Made by a program: the position numbers and the translations under genes. From Fluviicoccus keumensis (GTDB lineage Bacteria; Pseudomonadota; Gammaproteobacteria; Pseudomonadales; Moraxellaceae), in the NCBI RefSeq assembly GCF_004217445.1, contig NZ_SHKX01000011.1, forward strand, positions 493,260 through 557,259: 64,000 nucleotides of DNA, in the 5' to 3' direction. The notes under the pieces are model-generated. The model was given only the letters and a program-made list of their open reading frames with translations. It was not told where the DNA came from and did no database searches. Every line of letters starts with the position of its first letter. Position 1 is the first letter of the stretch. Below, in pieces: positions 35,131 through 44,267 of this stretch.

Positions 35131-35306
35131 AGTAGCCGTCGGAGATACCGTGGTCACCTGGACAAGGAGCAACGGCAACGCCAGGGACGTTCATCCGCCT
35201 CAACGACAAGACGGTGATCCTGCAGTGTGATGAACAGAGCTGGCGGGTATCCTATGGGCTGGTACACCTGACCTGCCCCCGGGTGCTGGAGGCTCGCAAG
35301 AAGTAA
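35117..35306 (+). pseudogene. Frameshifted remnant of a small beta-barrel-like protein
   Basis: Frame 1 (SRHEVAVGDTVVTWTRSNGN) stops being sensible near 35190. A second frame then continues TFIRLNDKTVILQCDEQSW and LVHLTCPRVLEARKK to a stop at 35306. The two halves would form one about 60-aa protein if a single frameshift were repaired. There is no clear start site. Confidence 0.4.
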
Positions 35307-35392
35307 CACTCGGTAAGGCGGGAAGCCATGTGGTAGCGTTGGACGCTTACAGATAGGTAGTGGTATTGGACCCTTACGTTACGGTAAAACTT
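35307..35392. repeat. Short imperfect direct repeat near the convergent junction
   Basis: TGGTAGCGTTGGACGCTTAC (35331-35350) and TGGTATTGGACCCTTAC (35361-35377) are imperfect copies lying between the remnant and the stop of the sspD-like gene. Confidence 0.25.
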
Positions 35393-36235
35393 CTATTTGT
35401 GGCAAATCAAGCAGGAGCCACCACCTTCGTCATCACCATAAACATCATCGATATCTTCGGGGCTCTCTTTAGTAGGCCGAAGTGGGTTACTCGGGATTCG
35501 CTTGCGCAGACGTGCGCTGCGGGCTTCATATTCGGCCTTGATTTCGGAAATCCGCTCGGGCTGCTCTAGTTCACTCAGAGACTCTCCTTTTGACCAAGTG
35601 AAAGGTGATCCATGCTCAAGAGCATCCTTCTCAAGCGCTTTAGCGGCGTCGAAATCGTCGGGGTGGCGCTCTTTAAGTCGCACCCACTCAATTTTTTGTT
35701 GGAAGAAGCAGAAGGTGCAACCGCTACGGGAGCGCCATTCATAATAACTGGGATAGCCCACACCTGAAGACTCCAAGATATCCATGACGCCTGCTTTGTC
35801 TATCCCAGCTTCGCGGAATGGCAACTTGATGAGTAGATTGTATTGCTTGGAGGAGTATCCCTCACGATAATCCTCATCAGCTCGAATAGCCACGTAAGAG
35901 GTGACTTTATCTCCGGACTTGAGCATTGGGGTGACCCATTGTTCAAATGGCTTTAGCTTGAGCATGCGGGTGCACCAGCGGGTTTGCGCTGAAGGTAAAT
36001 AATTATTGTACTCTTTCAGCCAAAATTTGAAGTCACGGCGCGGGTTAAGTCGCAAAATGGGCTTGCCAAGATAGCCCTCCAGGCGACCTAAAAACTCATA
36101 GACTTCCGGCAACTCCTCCCCGGTATCGGTGAAAAAGTAGTCAATGTCCAGTTCCGGATGGGTTTGCCGCATATAGACCGCCAGTGCAGCACTGTCCTTA
36201 CCACCTGATAGCCCTAAGACGTGGCGCTCAGCCAT
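35393..36235 (-). CDS. sspD: SspD-like PAPS-reductase-family ATP pyrophosphatase
   Basis: 280-aa protein of the PAPS reductase / DndC / SspD group, which activates DNA or sulfur carrier chemistry in phosphorothioate modification. The PP-loop SGGKDS is at 10-15, and FTDTGEELPEVY follows the second strand. Five cysteines (C88 in RWCTR, C173 and C176 in CTFC, C275 and C278 in CLIC) could hold a 4Fe-4S cluster, as in DndC. At 280 aa it is much shorter than DndC (about 500) and fits SspD. It is the last gene of the three-gene overlapping operon (start overlaps the previous stop by 8 bases). Confidence 0.72.
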   Translation of the reverse strand: MAERHVLGLSGGKDSAALAVYMRQTHPELDIDYFFTDTGEELPEVYEFLGRLEGYLGKPILRLNPRRDFKFWLKEYNNYLPSAQTRWCTRMLKLKPFEQWVTPMLKSGDKVTSYVAIRADEDYREGYSSKQYNLLIKLPFREAGIDKAGVMDILESSGVGYPSYYEWRSRSGCTFCFFQQKIEWVRLKERHPDDFDAAKALEKDALEHGSPFTWSKGESLSELEQPERISEIKAEYEARSARLRKRIPSNPLRPTKESPEDIDDVYGDDEGGGSCLICHK

Positions 36236-39200
36236 GAGAGTTCTCCTCTTCAGCAGCTAACTGCATGCCTGCTTTGGCTAGGATGGCAAGAAGGACATTG
36301 GTACTTAAACCTTGTTTGCGCAGTTGGCTAGCAATTGCGTCGGCTTGGGACTCAACGGCTTGACGATTGCGGTCGGTGATATCGAAGGATCGAGAAATCA
36401 TCTTGGCGCTAGTTCCTGCTCCAATCACCACTGCGATAGCCTCACTATTGGGCTTGCGGCCCCTCACTGAAACGAAAGCCTCCGCCTGCCGGAAGCGAAG
36501 GGAGACTTTGGAAATTTCTAGCATCGCAGCATCGATATCGCGGTCGTTCCAGTCGCGCGGAGGTTTGTTGGCAGCAAGACTTAGGATTCCTTCAATGCTT
36601 GTTATGCTTCCATCGTACTTGGCAAAGCGGGTGGCAAATGAGTCTTGGCGTAAGTCGCCTGTAATTCCTGCCACCGCCTCCGCACGGGCTCGCAGGCGAT
36701 CTAGCTGATCGCCTGGAGCATCGAGAGCCTCAAGCATCATGGCTTCCACTAGCCTTAACATGGATTCGTAGGCGCTTGCCAATTCAGCTACAGGAAGGCG
36801 AAGGGCCTCCACGTAAGCCTCACCATCGCTGGTATCCAACAAAGCAACGAGATCAACAAACAAGACTTTATGGGGATCTTTGGCCTTGAGCAAAGTATCT
36901 CGAATAGATCGAGCTCTATCACTGAGTCGATGCGTTCGTTGAGCCCAGGCAGGCAGCTTAAACACCAAGGCAACTAGGCCGCGTGCAGCCTCTAAAGGAT
37001 CGCGGGCCTCCGCAGCATGCCCGACATCAGCCAAGATTTGTGCGATGCCCTCCAAAATGTGCGTCTTCTCTTCGTCAATTACTACCCAGCGCAAAGAGAA
37101 GCGGCTGGCATCTTGCAGGAACTCGTCGAGATCAGCGTCGGTCAGGCGAGGGATGAACATCCCATCCCTGTAGACGGCAATATTCGATTTATGAGCAAGT
37201 AAGAAAGCGGTAAAAAAAACAGGCTGAAGGCCCGCCTTAACGCCAAAGGGCGGAGCACTCCAAAGCTTCAGGATCTCTGTTGCTTTGAGGTGCGTGGAGG
37301 CGTCAGTAAAAAGTTCTTTAGTGGCCTTCCACAATGTAGTCAATCGAGCCTCGTTGGACTCGTCAGGAGGAAGGATTCTCCAGTAGCCTTGCATGTCTCG
37401 TTGGTGCAGTCCCGTGCTTCGCAGCAGTGTTTCATACAAGCCGCGTTCGGCAGGGAAGCCCTCAATGCCGAGGTATTCGGTTGATTCAAAGTCCAGCATA
37501 CGGTGCAGCAAGTCGCGACGAGCCTTTACACTGTTACTCGATAAATTGTCACGATTGACGAGCTCGCTCCAAACCAGGGGAGAGCATGGGTATAAATCAT
37601 CAGCCAAATTGGAGGCAATAGGAGAGAGGTGTGAACTTGCTTCCAGAGGAAATTCGCTTCCATCGAACCATTCGGCGTTAGTTACAGCTGCTTGAAGTTG
37701 TTCCTCAAGGTTAGCTTTGGTTGCAGCGAGTCGGGCGTGGACCTCACGGCGAGCAACCGGATCACCTGCAAGCTCGTGCCGCTCTTTAACGGCCTCTAAC
37801 GCCACCAATTCAGCACTAAGCTCTTCGATCCGAGCGTGGTTCCTAGGTATGCCTACAAGTACGGGCCAAGGGTGACGACAAGAGTATTCTTGGGCGCGTC
37901 GCCGGGCAGCCTCAGGGCTCACGTCTCGTCCAGGGAGAGCTAGAACGAAAAGACCAAATTCGCCTTTAGCAGGGATATACTTCTTTCCTACGCGCTCAAC
38001 ATCATCGAGCCGATTGAGGGATAGATTCATCCACCGCATCGTGCCAGTTTCGTGGTAGTGGCGCTTTGCTACCACGGGGTGTAGGCCCATCAACTGCGCC
38101 AAATAGGTGTAATCAATTCCTGGCGACGCAGCCAAGGTTTCAGTGATGGCGCGATCAATGTCGAAGTCACTACCCTCGAAGACTGACCATGCCCCTATAT
38201 GCCTCTTGAAAAGCGCCACCCCCATACGAGAAAGCTCTTTAAGGCCTTGCTCGACTTCGTATGGTGGTATGGGATAGAAGATCGCTTCAAGTACAGCGGC
38301 ATCTGCGGCTAGTCCCGAGCCATTACGAAACAAGTCGATAATGGCAATGTTCTTGATCAAATCGACCAAGAACTGATTACCGGTTTTAGCTTCAGTTCTT
38401 TCAATCGCTTCCACTGCTTGAGACCAGCGATGTCCATCAGGTGAGGCTAAGATCGCCGGCTCCAAATTTGAGCGCAGGTAGTCCCAGTAATTGTTTGGGC
38501 GATACCAAGAAGTGGGTGAAAGAGAGGTAGCTTTCAAGTAGGAACTAAAGCCATGCGGCTCAACAGACGAGAGGAAGCCAAAAGTACTGCGCTCATTCTG
38601 GCCGAATTGGCGTTTGGATATTGGTCCTAAAAGTGCAGCCAATGCCGAATGCAGTGGCCAACAGCGGGCCAGAGCCTCAGCGAATGTGCTACCCACCGCA
38701 GGGCGGCGCGAGCGGATGGATTTAGCAATAGCACTAGATGCTGCTTGCATTGATGATGGGCGGTGCGCGGTCTCAATGGCACGGCCGATGAGCGCCACAA
38801 CCTCATCGCTGGCTGCAACGAATGGCAAATCAATATATCGACCTTGAACCTTAGACCAGTCATCGCGAGTGTCATGGCCTAAGCGTGTGCCATATTGAGC
38901 GAATGATTGATGCAGGATCCCTATGATGACCAGTTTACCTTTGGAGCGTGCGGCTGCTTCAGCAAGCTCTTGGAAGAAGTAGACATCGTCGCCACTCCCC
39001 AGAGCTGAGGCCTCTAGGAATTTCCCCATCTCGTCCAGGATGATCAGGACGCCATCGTTAGATAATGCTTCAGCCGTTTGGACTAGCTCGTTGATGAGGC
39101 TGTCTGGAGAGACCTTGCCATTTTTTGTGGTTCCGCCTTGAGCTTTGCGGAAGGCGGCTGCAAGTGCGGCAATAACACTCCCGCGCTTCCCGACAACAGG

Positions 39201-39554
39201 AATCGTCATCCAGCCATTACGAGTCGGAAACGCTTGGTCGAAGTCTGGAATGGTATCGATACGCAATAGGCTCCGAGCTTGCGTGCGTAGATGCTCATCG
39301 TGATGAAGTGCGCTGGCAAGTACCACGGCTAACGATGATTTGCCACCACCAAACGGACCTGTCCATGTAAAGGAGCGTTGATTCGTTTCAGCCACCTGCC
39401 TAGCCATGTTTTCGACTATAGTGGTGGCAGTGGTGTGGCAGATATAGCCTGCAAGCGCGTCAGCGCGCCCGATATCAGCGTCTATTCGGATTGAGCGCTG
39501 GTAGTGGCGAGAAATGCTGACGATGTCTGACAGCATGGTTGTATTGTCATTCAT
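36228..39554 (-). CDS. sspC: SspC-like large ATPase
   Basis: 1108-aa P-loop ATPase. Walker A is GPFGGGKSS (66-74) and Walker B LIILDEMGKF (D174, E175), followed by a sensor-1-like IIGILHQSF. The remainder is helical with a coiled-coil-like stretch near 620-640. Start 39554 (MNDNTTML) overlaps the sspB stop by 8 bases, and its own stop overlaps the sspD start. Lying between a DUF4007 protein and a short PAPS-reductase-family protein, it fits the SspC position of the SspBCD modification complex. The family was not aligned, so the symbol is context-based. Confidence 0.68.
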   Translation of the reverse strand: MNDNTTMLSDIVSISRHYQRSIRIDADIGRADALAGYICHTTATTIVENMARQVAETNQRSFTWTGPFGGGKSSLAVVLASALHHDEHLRTQARSLLRIDTIPDFDQAFPTRNGWMTIPVVGKRGSVIAALAAAFRKAQGGTTKNGKVSPDSLINELVQTAEALSNDGVLIILDEMGKFLEASALGSGDDVYFFQELAEAAARSKGKLVIIGILHQSFAQYGTRLGHDTRDDWSKVQGRYIDLPFVAASDEVVALIGRAIETAHRPSSMQAASSAIAKSIRSRRPAVGSTFAEALARCWPLHSALAALLGPISKRQFGQNERSTFGFLSSVEPHGFSSYLKATSLSPTSWYRPNNYWDYLRSNLEPAILASPDGHRWSQAVEAIERTEAKTGNQFLVDLIKNIAIIDLFRNGSGLAADAAVLEAIFYPIPPYEVEQGLKELSRMGVALFKRHIGAWSVFEGSDFDIDRAITETLAASPGIDYTYLAQLMGLHPVVAKRHYHETGTMRWMNLSLNRLDDVERVGKKYIPAKGEFGLFVLALPGRDVSPEAARRRAQEYSCRHPWPVLVGIPRNHARIEELSAELVALEAVKERHELAGDPVARREVHARLAATKANLEEQLQAAVTNAEWFDGSEFPLEASSHLSPIASNLADDLYPCSPLVWSELVNRDNLSSNSVKARRDLLHRMLDFESTEYLGIEGFPAERGLYETLLRSTGLHQRDMQGYWRILPPDESNEARLTTLWKATKELFTDASTHLKATEILKLWSAPPFGVKAGLQPVFFTAFLLAHKSNIAVYRDGMFIPRLTDADLDEFLQDASRFSLRWVVIDEEKTHILEGIAQILADVGHAAEARDPLEAARGLVALVFKLPAWAQRTHRLSDRARSIRDTLLKAKDPHKVLFVDLVALLDTSDGEAYVEALRLPVAELASAYESMLRLVEAMMLEALDAPGDQLDRLRARAEAVAGITGDLRQDSFATRFAKYDGSITSIEGILSLAANKPPRDWNDRDIDAAMLEISKVSLRFRQAEAFVSVRGRKPNSEAIAVVIGAGTSAKMISRSFDITDRNRQAVESQADAIASQLRKQGLSTNVLLAILAKAGMQLAAEEENSHG

Positions 39555-40470
39555 AAGCTTTTCGAATCATTTCAACGCGTAACTCTTTGGTGCTGCCTTT
39601 CTTCCTATGGACTTGGCGTAATCCAGAGGTATCGCGCCAGGCCAGCACGCCATCGGTGAGATCTTCTAGTGCTATCAGGCGTTCGGCGACAGAGTCTTCG
39701 TCAAGTTTAAACACTCGTCCAGGAGAGCCTTCGCCATAAGCGATTGTCTCGAAGGCCATTGATGTTACGTTATTAGCGGAGTCCTCCCAGAAGTCGATCA
39801 ATGCAAAAGCGAATAACGCGTTATGAAGTGAGGCCTTAGGACCTCTGCGGAAGGTATATTGTCCCTTGTGGACTTCTTGCAGCAAATTCAGCTCGCCAAG
39901 TAGTGGCTCGGCAAAGTCTTCAGGAGAGCCGCTGCCGGAACGAGGGGCATAGCTACGAAGACAAGTTTCCAAGTCACGCGAAAAGGTGGCAGAAGACAGT
40001 TTCTTATTTGGAAGAAGCTTGCGAGCATAGGCCTCTAGGGGGCCTTCGAGCTCTTGCCTTGTGAATGTGGGAGCGGTCACATGATTAAACAGCCACCGCC
40101 AGGTTGTGGCACGGTTGCCTTTGCCTGCTAACCACCAATGTGCATACCAAGCTGTTGTCGGGTTATCGGCATATGGGTCAAGTCCTCCATCGCGGAAAAT
40201 CTCAGAAGCGATGCTTGAGACCACAAAGGAGGAGGAATCTTCGTCGGTTTCGCAGAGCACGTCACAGGCCAATGCCCAATGCCGGATCGAGCTGACCATG
40301 TTCTTGCCTACGCCAAACAGCGCGATTGCGCTGTCATCTGTGAATGTGCTCTTAGGTAGGCGTCCAGACGCCGCTTGGTCAAATGCTTTCTTCAACCACA
40401 TTTGGCGCAACGGGAAAGTCTCATGACCCGAGAAATGTATGGGCCGGCTTGATGTTAGTGTGGTTAACAT
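39547..40470 (-). CDS. sspB: SspB-like DUF4007 protein (probable DNA nickase)
   Basis: 307 aa. The N terminus carries the DUF4007 signature: FSGHETFPLRQMWLKKAFD (18-36) and ALFGVGKNMVSSIRHWA (about 50-66). As I recall, SspB is a DUF4007 protein that nicks one DNA strand so that sulfur can be placed in the backbone. It is the first gene of the sspB-sspC-sspD operon. The start is weakly supported by ribosome-site sequence, but it matches the domain start. An inverted repeat lies 26-48 bases upstream. Confidence 0.72.
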   Translation of the reverse strand: MLTTLTSSRPIHFSGHETFPLRQMWLKKAFDQAASGRLPKSTFTDDSAIALFGVGKNMVSSIRHWALACDVLCETDEDSSSFVVSSIASEIFRDGGLDPYADNPTTAWYAHWWLAGKGNRATTWRWLFNHVTAPTFTRQELEGPLEAYARKLLPNKKLSSATFSRDLETCLRSYAPRSGSGSPEDFAEPLLGELNLLQEVHKGQYTFRRGPKASLHNALFAFALIDFWEDSANNVTSMAFETIAYGEGSPGRVFKLDEDSVAERLIALEDLTDGVLAWRDTSGLRQVHRKKGSTKELRVEMIRKAYE

Positions 40471-40750
40471 GGCGTCATTCTTGATCGGACTGGTGAAGTC
40501 CTCCAGTTTGAAGGACTTGAGGAAGTTTAGAGTGAGGAGGAGGGGGTTGCAATAGAGGGGAAAGGCAAAGTGGACTGTTTAGTAAGCATCTGTGAGGAAA
40601 AGGACTTCAAAGCGTCAAGTTATGACGACATCTCCTAGGTAACTGTTTTTAAAGGGCTATTGAAAAGGTATCTCCTGGTATAAACATCATCTCGCATTCA
40701 AGGTATGCTAATTTCAAGGCGTGGGTTTTCGATGATGAGAGCAGCCACTT
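40471..40750. other. Intergenic region upstream of sspB
   Basis: No gene seen. It holds AAGTCCT (40496-40502) and AGGACTT (40512-40518) with a 9-base loop, near the presumed sspB leader. The rest is AT-rich and should contain the sspBCD promoter. Confidence 0.4.
40496..40518 (-). promoter_or_regulatory. Inverted repeat in the sspB leader
   Basis: Perfect 7-base arms AAGTCCT/AGGACTT with a 9-base spacer; a possible operator or attenuator hairpin. Confidence 0.3.
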
Positions 40751-41923
40751 CTAGCGACTCTTCAACAGAAGTTCCTGAATTAGGGAGGTAGCTTGGCGGA
40801 GATCTGCTTGATCGTCAGTTTCGCCGTATTGTCCAGGATGGCGATTCATTTCAACGGTCTTTGCAATCCAGCCGTTAATGTTGTACTCGAAATGGATGCG
40901 ATAGATGCAGTAGCCGGTCCAACTCCGGTGGCAATGCAGAATGCAATCTTCGAAAAAGAGGAACCACTTCTCCTCCATGGCTGAAGGCGTGATGCCCTGA
41001 TAAATTCGCGCCATTTCAGCGATGGTTACTTCTAGATCAAACTGAGCTGTTGATCGGCGCGCTGGCATGGGTCGTGTTTTCCAGTTCTCACGCAGGGTGA
41101 TGCGGCATCCCTGATGTACGGGTGAAGGAAGGCAAGCCAAGGCGGCGTCCAATACCGCAAAGTCGCGTTGGCGCCCTGTGCTGTTAGTGGTCTCGCCGAT
41201 GAGTTGCCTAGCTTCGTCTACGTTGGCCCACCGCAGTCTGGCGGTTTCTTTGTTGCTAAAATTGGTGTTGCAGTCTCGCTCCGTTGTTACCATCAGGAAG
41301 TAACGGTTGATCGATGTTCCTCCAGTGAATTCTCCGGGTATGGGGCACAGGATTCTGGCCGTGATGCCCGTCTCCTCCTCGACCTCTCGCAATGCGGTTT
41401 CGCGAGGAGTCTCCCCTGGATCAGGGCGTCCCTTGGCAAAAGTCCAGACGTATCCATCGAAATGGTTGGCGACCTCCCTGAGCAGAAGGTAGCCTGCCGA
41501 ATCGATAACGATGCCACCGTAAGCCAAACTCTTGCCCGGGGAGGGAAGAACACCCCAAGGCAAACCATCTGGTCTGGTCAGGGACGGCTCAGGTAGGTCT
41601 TCCGGTATATCAGCGAGCATCGACCAGACCTGGCTATATCGATTGGCACGACTTTTACCGAGGCTGTCAGCAATTTCATCCTTGAAGTTGGGGTAGCTGA
41701 TATCCTCGGCGATACGCTTGAAGGCGTCGGCCACCTCATGGTGTTGGGCGGTTGCGCGCCACGGATAATCGGAGCCGGAATGGGCAAGGCTAGGCCCCAA
41801 CTCGGGCAGGTAATGATGGCGCAGCCGATCAAGGTCACCGCGAGTCCTGCTCAGGATCGTAAGATGCGGTTCATTCGGCTTCTGTACGATACTGAAAAAG
41901 CCGAATTGGGTCATAAGCCACAT
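40751..41923 (-). CDS. NUDIX hydrolase with extra N- and C-terminal domains
   Basis: 390 aa. Start 41923 is chosen over 41989 because GAAGGA lies 8 bases upstream and the N-terminal family begins MWLMTQFGFFSIV. Domain 1 (1-105) is a small conserved protein usually found alone (DLDRLRHHYLPEL, YPNFKDEIA). Domain 2 is NUDIX, with a complete box from G165 to I187 (GRPDPGE, REVEEETGI). Domain 3 (about 285-390) has no motif I can name. NUDIX domains cleave nucleoside diphosphate-linked substrates, including signal nucleotides. It is divergent from the phospholipase D-like gene, with 124 bases between. Confidence 0.85.
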   Translation of the reverse strand: MWLMTQFGFFSIVQKPNEPHLTILSRTRGDLDRLRHHYLPELGPSLAHSGSDYPWRATAQHHEVADAFKRIAEDISYPNFKDEIADSLGKSRANRYSQVWSMLADIPEDLPEPSLTRPDGLPWGVLPSPGKSLAYGGIVIDSAGYLLLREVANHFDGYVWTFAKGRPDPGETPRETALREVEEETGITARILCPIPGEFTGGTSINRYFLMVTTERDCNTNFSNKETARLRWANVDEARQLIGETTNSTGRQRDFAVLDAALACLPSPVHQGCRITLRENWKTRPMPARRSTAQFDLEVTIAEMARIYQGITPSAMEEKWFLFFEDCILHCHRSWTGYCIYRIHFEYNINGWIAKTVEMNRHPGQYGETDDQADLRQATSLIQELLLKSR

Positions 41924-42047
41924 GTTTATTCCTTCAATGTGGTGTGGGGGTATACTCTCAGCATCCCAGATGGATGGAGCTTTCGGCAAGCTCTACTTTG
42001 TTCGGCGAGCACGAGCGAAGACGCGTAGGACACTTAGGGAGAAGAAA

Positions 42048-43049
42048 ATGTTGATCCATGGCACGCAATACTTCGATGAATTGAAAGACGCTCTGACCAA
42101 AGCCAAGCAAGCCTCACTGGCAGTAGCCTTCTGGGGAAGTGGCGCAGCACGACTCTTCAACGAGTGGCGTGGCAATTCACTACGCATCATCTGCAATCTG
42201 GCCTCTGGTGGCACCAATCCCAATGCTATTCGGGAGTTGCGCAAACTTGCTAACATTGAGATCCGGCATCTATCAGACTTGCACGCCAAGCTAGTACTGA
42301 CTGACAGCCGCTTGATCCTCGGTTCAGCCAATGTATCAGCCAATGGCCTGGGTCTTGAACTGGATGAAATGGTTGGCTGGCGAGAGGCAGGTATCAGCAC
42401 CAAGGATGTCACGCAACGACAATCCGCCAGTGTCTGGTTTGAACAACAGTGGCAGGAAGCACAACTCGTCACTGACGCCGACCTAGATGCCGCAAGCGCT
42501 GTCTGGCAAAGAAGGCGCCAAGCGCGGCCTCGGTTGAATTTGGGTCAGTCCCTCATCGAGCAGCCTCCTCATGTACTCAGGGATAGACCAATCTATCTGG
42601 CTGTTTTTAGGCAGTATGCAAGTGACCGCGCTCGCCAGGAATTGGAGCAGGTCAAGCAAGCCATTGTCGAGGAACAGCCCGAGAGCCGTCTCCTAGCCCG
42701 CCTAGAGGTTTTTGAGGGCTGGGATGAGCGGGACTTAATGGCTGATCCCGAATCTACGCTGATTCAAGTTTATTGGGGATCTCGCGGGAGAGTATTGATT
42801 CACGATGTTGTTCGCCCAGTCCCTGAACTTCAAAGCTTCTATATTGATCAAGATGAAAATGAAAAAATCATGCTGGACTTCATGGTCAAGCAGAATGCGG
42901 TAGGGCCATGGTCCTTCAATAGGGATGATAGGCTTCGCCTGATTGAGCAAGTCCGGCCATGGCTTGAGCTTAATGGCCCAGAAATTGGTGAAGGCCGTTG
43001 TTATCCCTTCTATGAGTTCCGGCAATGGGAATTAGATAACCACGTATAG
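42048..43049 (+). CDS. Phospholipase D-like nuclease family protein
   Basis: 333 aa. Start 42048 follows AGGGAG and gives MLIHGTQYFDEL. One HKD motif is clear: H79-A-K81-(x)4-D86, followed by LGSANVSANGLGLE. A single HKD would require dimerisation, as in Nuc/BfiI nucleases and DISARM DrmC-like proteins. The C-terminal 190 residues are unassigned. It is divergent from the NUDIX fusion, so the two may form a unit sharing a promoter region. It may be an effector nuclease; this is context-based. Confidence 0.78.
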   Translation: MLIHGTQYFDELKDALTKAKQASLAVAFWGSGAARLFNEWRGNSLRIICNLASGGTNPNAIRELRKLANIEIRHLSDLHAKLVLTDSRLILGSANVSANGLGLELDEMVGWREAGISTKDVTQRQSASVWFEQQWQEAQLVTDADLDAASAVWQRRRQARPRLNLGQSLIEQPPHVLRDRPIYLAVFRQYASDRARQELEQVKQAIVEEQPESRLLARLEVFEGWDERDLMADPESTLIQVYWGSRGRVLIHDVVRPVPELQSFYIDQDENEKIMLDFMVKQNAVGPWSFNRDDRLRLIEQVRPWLELNGPEIGEGRCYPFYEFRQWELDNHV

Positions 43050-43196
43050 AGGTATTAAGCTCTTTGTCGAGCGGCTTGACTTTGGAGTTGCGACCGATTG
43101 GTTAGTGAGGAAGAAACACGGCCATCTCAGCCGCGACAAACTGATAGCGCGTAGGTTGGCCAATATCTGCTCGAGAGTCATGATCTGAACAGGGGC

Positions 43197-43233
43197 AAAA
43201 AAAGAAGTCAAGGCGGGGGCCGCCGGACTTCTT
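43197..43233 (-). terminator. Rho-independent terminator after the metal-binding protein gene
   Basis: Minus-strand stem AAGAAGTC/GACTTCTT with a GC-rich inner part, then T7. It lies 21 bases past the stop of the gene at 43254. Confidence 0.7.
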
Positions 43234-43253
43234 ACATGTAATGTAGGCCCTCA

Positions 43254-44183
43254 TCAATGTTGATTCTGCATCGTGATTCTGCGATCCAGTTTCTCCGTGA
43301 GCCTGGCCTTTTGATGAGATGCTGTCGGTTGATCAGTCCGCGATGTTTGGCTTTCGGCATCGGTGTCGCTGTGCCCCTCTCCGGTAGGGTAAAACTCCTC
43401 TAGGACAGCGGGAATTTCCTCCTCGCCGAACTCGAATGCGGCATTGCCGAAACCTTCCTTCGCAATGGCGTCCAAGGCATCTTGGTCCAGACCGGTTTCC
43501 TTCCGTTGATTCTCCAGTTCCCTCGCTGCAATCACCGCTTGTGTCAGCGTCATCCCATCGCGCACCGTCAGGTCCACGTAGAAAATCGCCGACCGATGGC
43601 TCTGCGTTGTACTCTTCCCACGAATGCGAAGCTGCAAGGGCAGGCAAGCAAGCAGCTTTCCCGATATTTCGTGGTAATACCTCAGCCGCGCCGTAAGTGT
43701 CCGGATGCTATTGAAGCCGGTGGTGCGGAAGATAAAAGTGCCGATTTCATCGTCATCCCCCAGCTTCACGTTCAACCGGCCATACGGCTTGCAGCCGCCA
43801 TTGGCTGCAAAGTCACACAACAGCGGAGATGGGCATTCCAGCGTCTGCACACCCGATTGGGTAAAGCGCCGGCACTTCTCGCCGTTGCCCACGCACACCG
43901 GCCGTCCGGTTTGCCGGTCAAACATCGAATATTCCGCCCGCAGGTTCAGGTCAGGATCGTTGAACAACATCCGAACCGGGATTGAACGCAGCTTGCCGCC
44001 CGGTGCGTCCTTACGGTACTCCTCGTCCAGCGGGTGAATGATCCAGTTGCCTTGCTGCTGCACCTGGGTGGTCAGGGTGAACTGGTCGTCTTTCTCCGGT
44101 AGACGCTTACCGTTTTTCTCGACCACGCGGCCGATACTGATGCGCCCAAGCACGGGCGGGGTGATGGCGAGACCTTTGATCAT
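43254..44183 (-). CDS. Cys-rich metal-binding protein of integrative elements
   Basis: 309 aa. The N-terminal half has a cluster of cysteines, C98 (PVCVG), CRRF, ECPSPLLCDF and GCKP (98-132 approx.), likely binding a metal. LTARLRYYHEISGKL is a conserved-looking central strand/helix. Proteins of this type are commonly named hydrolase or metal-binding protein and sit next to YqaJ exonucleases in phages and integrative elements, where they may help in recombination. GAGGACA precedes the start. The C-terminal tail (SDTDAESQTSRTDQ) is disordered. Confidence 0.7.
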   Translation of the reverse strand: MIKGLAITPPVLGRISIGRVVEKNGKRLPEKDDQFTLTTQVQQQGNWIIHPLDEEYRKDAPGGKLRSIPVRMLFNDPDLNLRAEYSMFDRQTGRPVCVGNGEKCRRFTQSGVQTLECPSPLLCDFAANGGCKPYGRLNVKLGDDDEIGTFIFRTTGFNSIRTLTARLRYYHEISGKLLACLPLQLRIRGKSTTQSHRSAIFYVDLTVRDGMTLTQAVIAARELENQRKETGLDQDALDAIAKEGFGNAAFEFGEEEIPAVLEEFYPTGEGHSDTDAESQTSRTDQPTASHQKARLTEKLDRRITMQNQH

Positions 44184-44210
44184 GGTCGTGTCCTCAATGA
44201 GCTTATATAA

Positions 44211-44246
44211 AGAAAGAAGCCCGCACCCGGTCTATCCGGGGCGGGC
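44211..44246 (-). terminator. Hairpin/terminator after the yqaJ-like gene
   Basis: Minus-strand stem GCCCGCCCCGG-ATAGA-CCGGGTGCGGGC followed by TTCTTTCTTT. It lies between the exonuclease and the metal-binding gene. Confidence 0.6.
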
Positions 44247-44267
44247 GTTATGCCGTCGTGGCATGGG

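Noticed and set aside
19230..40470. Canonical Dnd, BREX, DISARM or Dpd system
   Set aside because: No DndD/DndE, no PglZ or PglX, no DrmA/B/C set and no DpdA-type tgt gene. The PAPS-reductase protein is too short for DndC. The layout fits sspBCD plus FGH better.
41924..42047. Longer starts for the NUDIX (41989) and PLD-like (41922) genes
   Set aside because: These would make the divergent genes overlap each other head-to-head; 41923 and 42048 both have clear ribosome sites.
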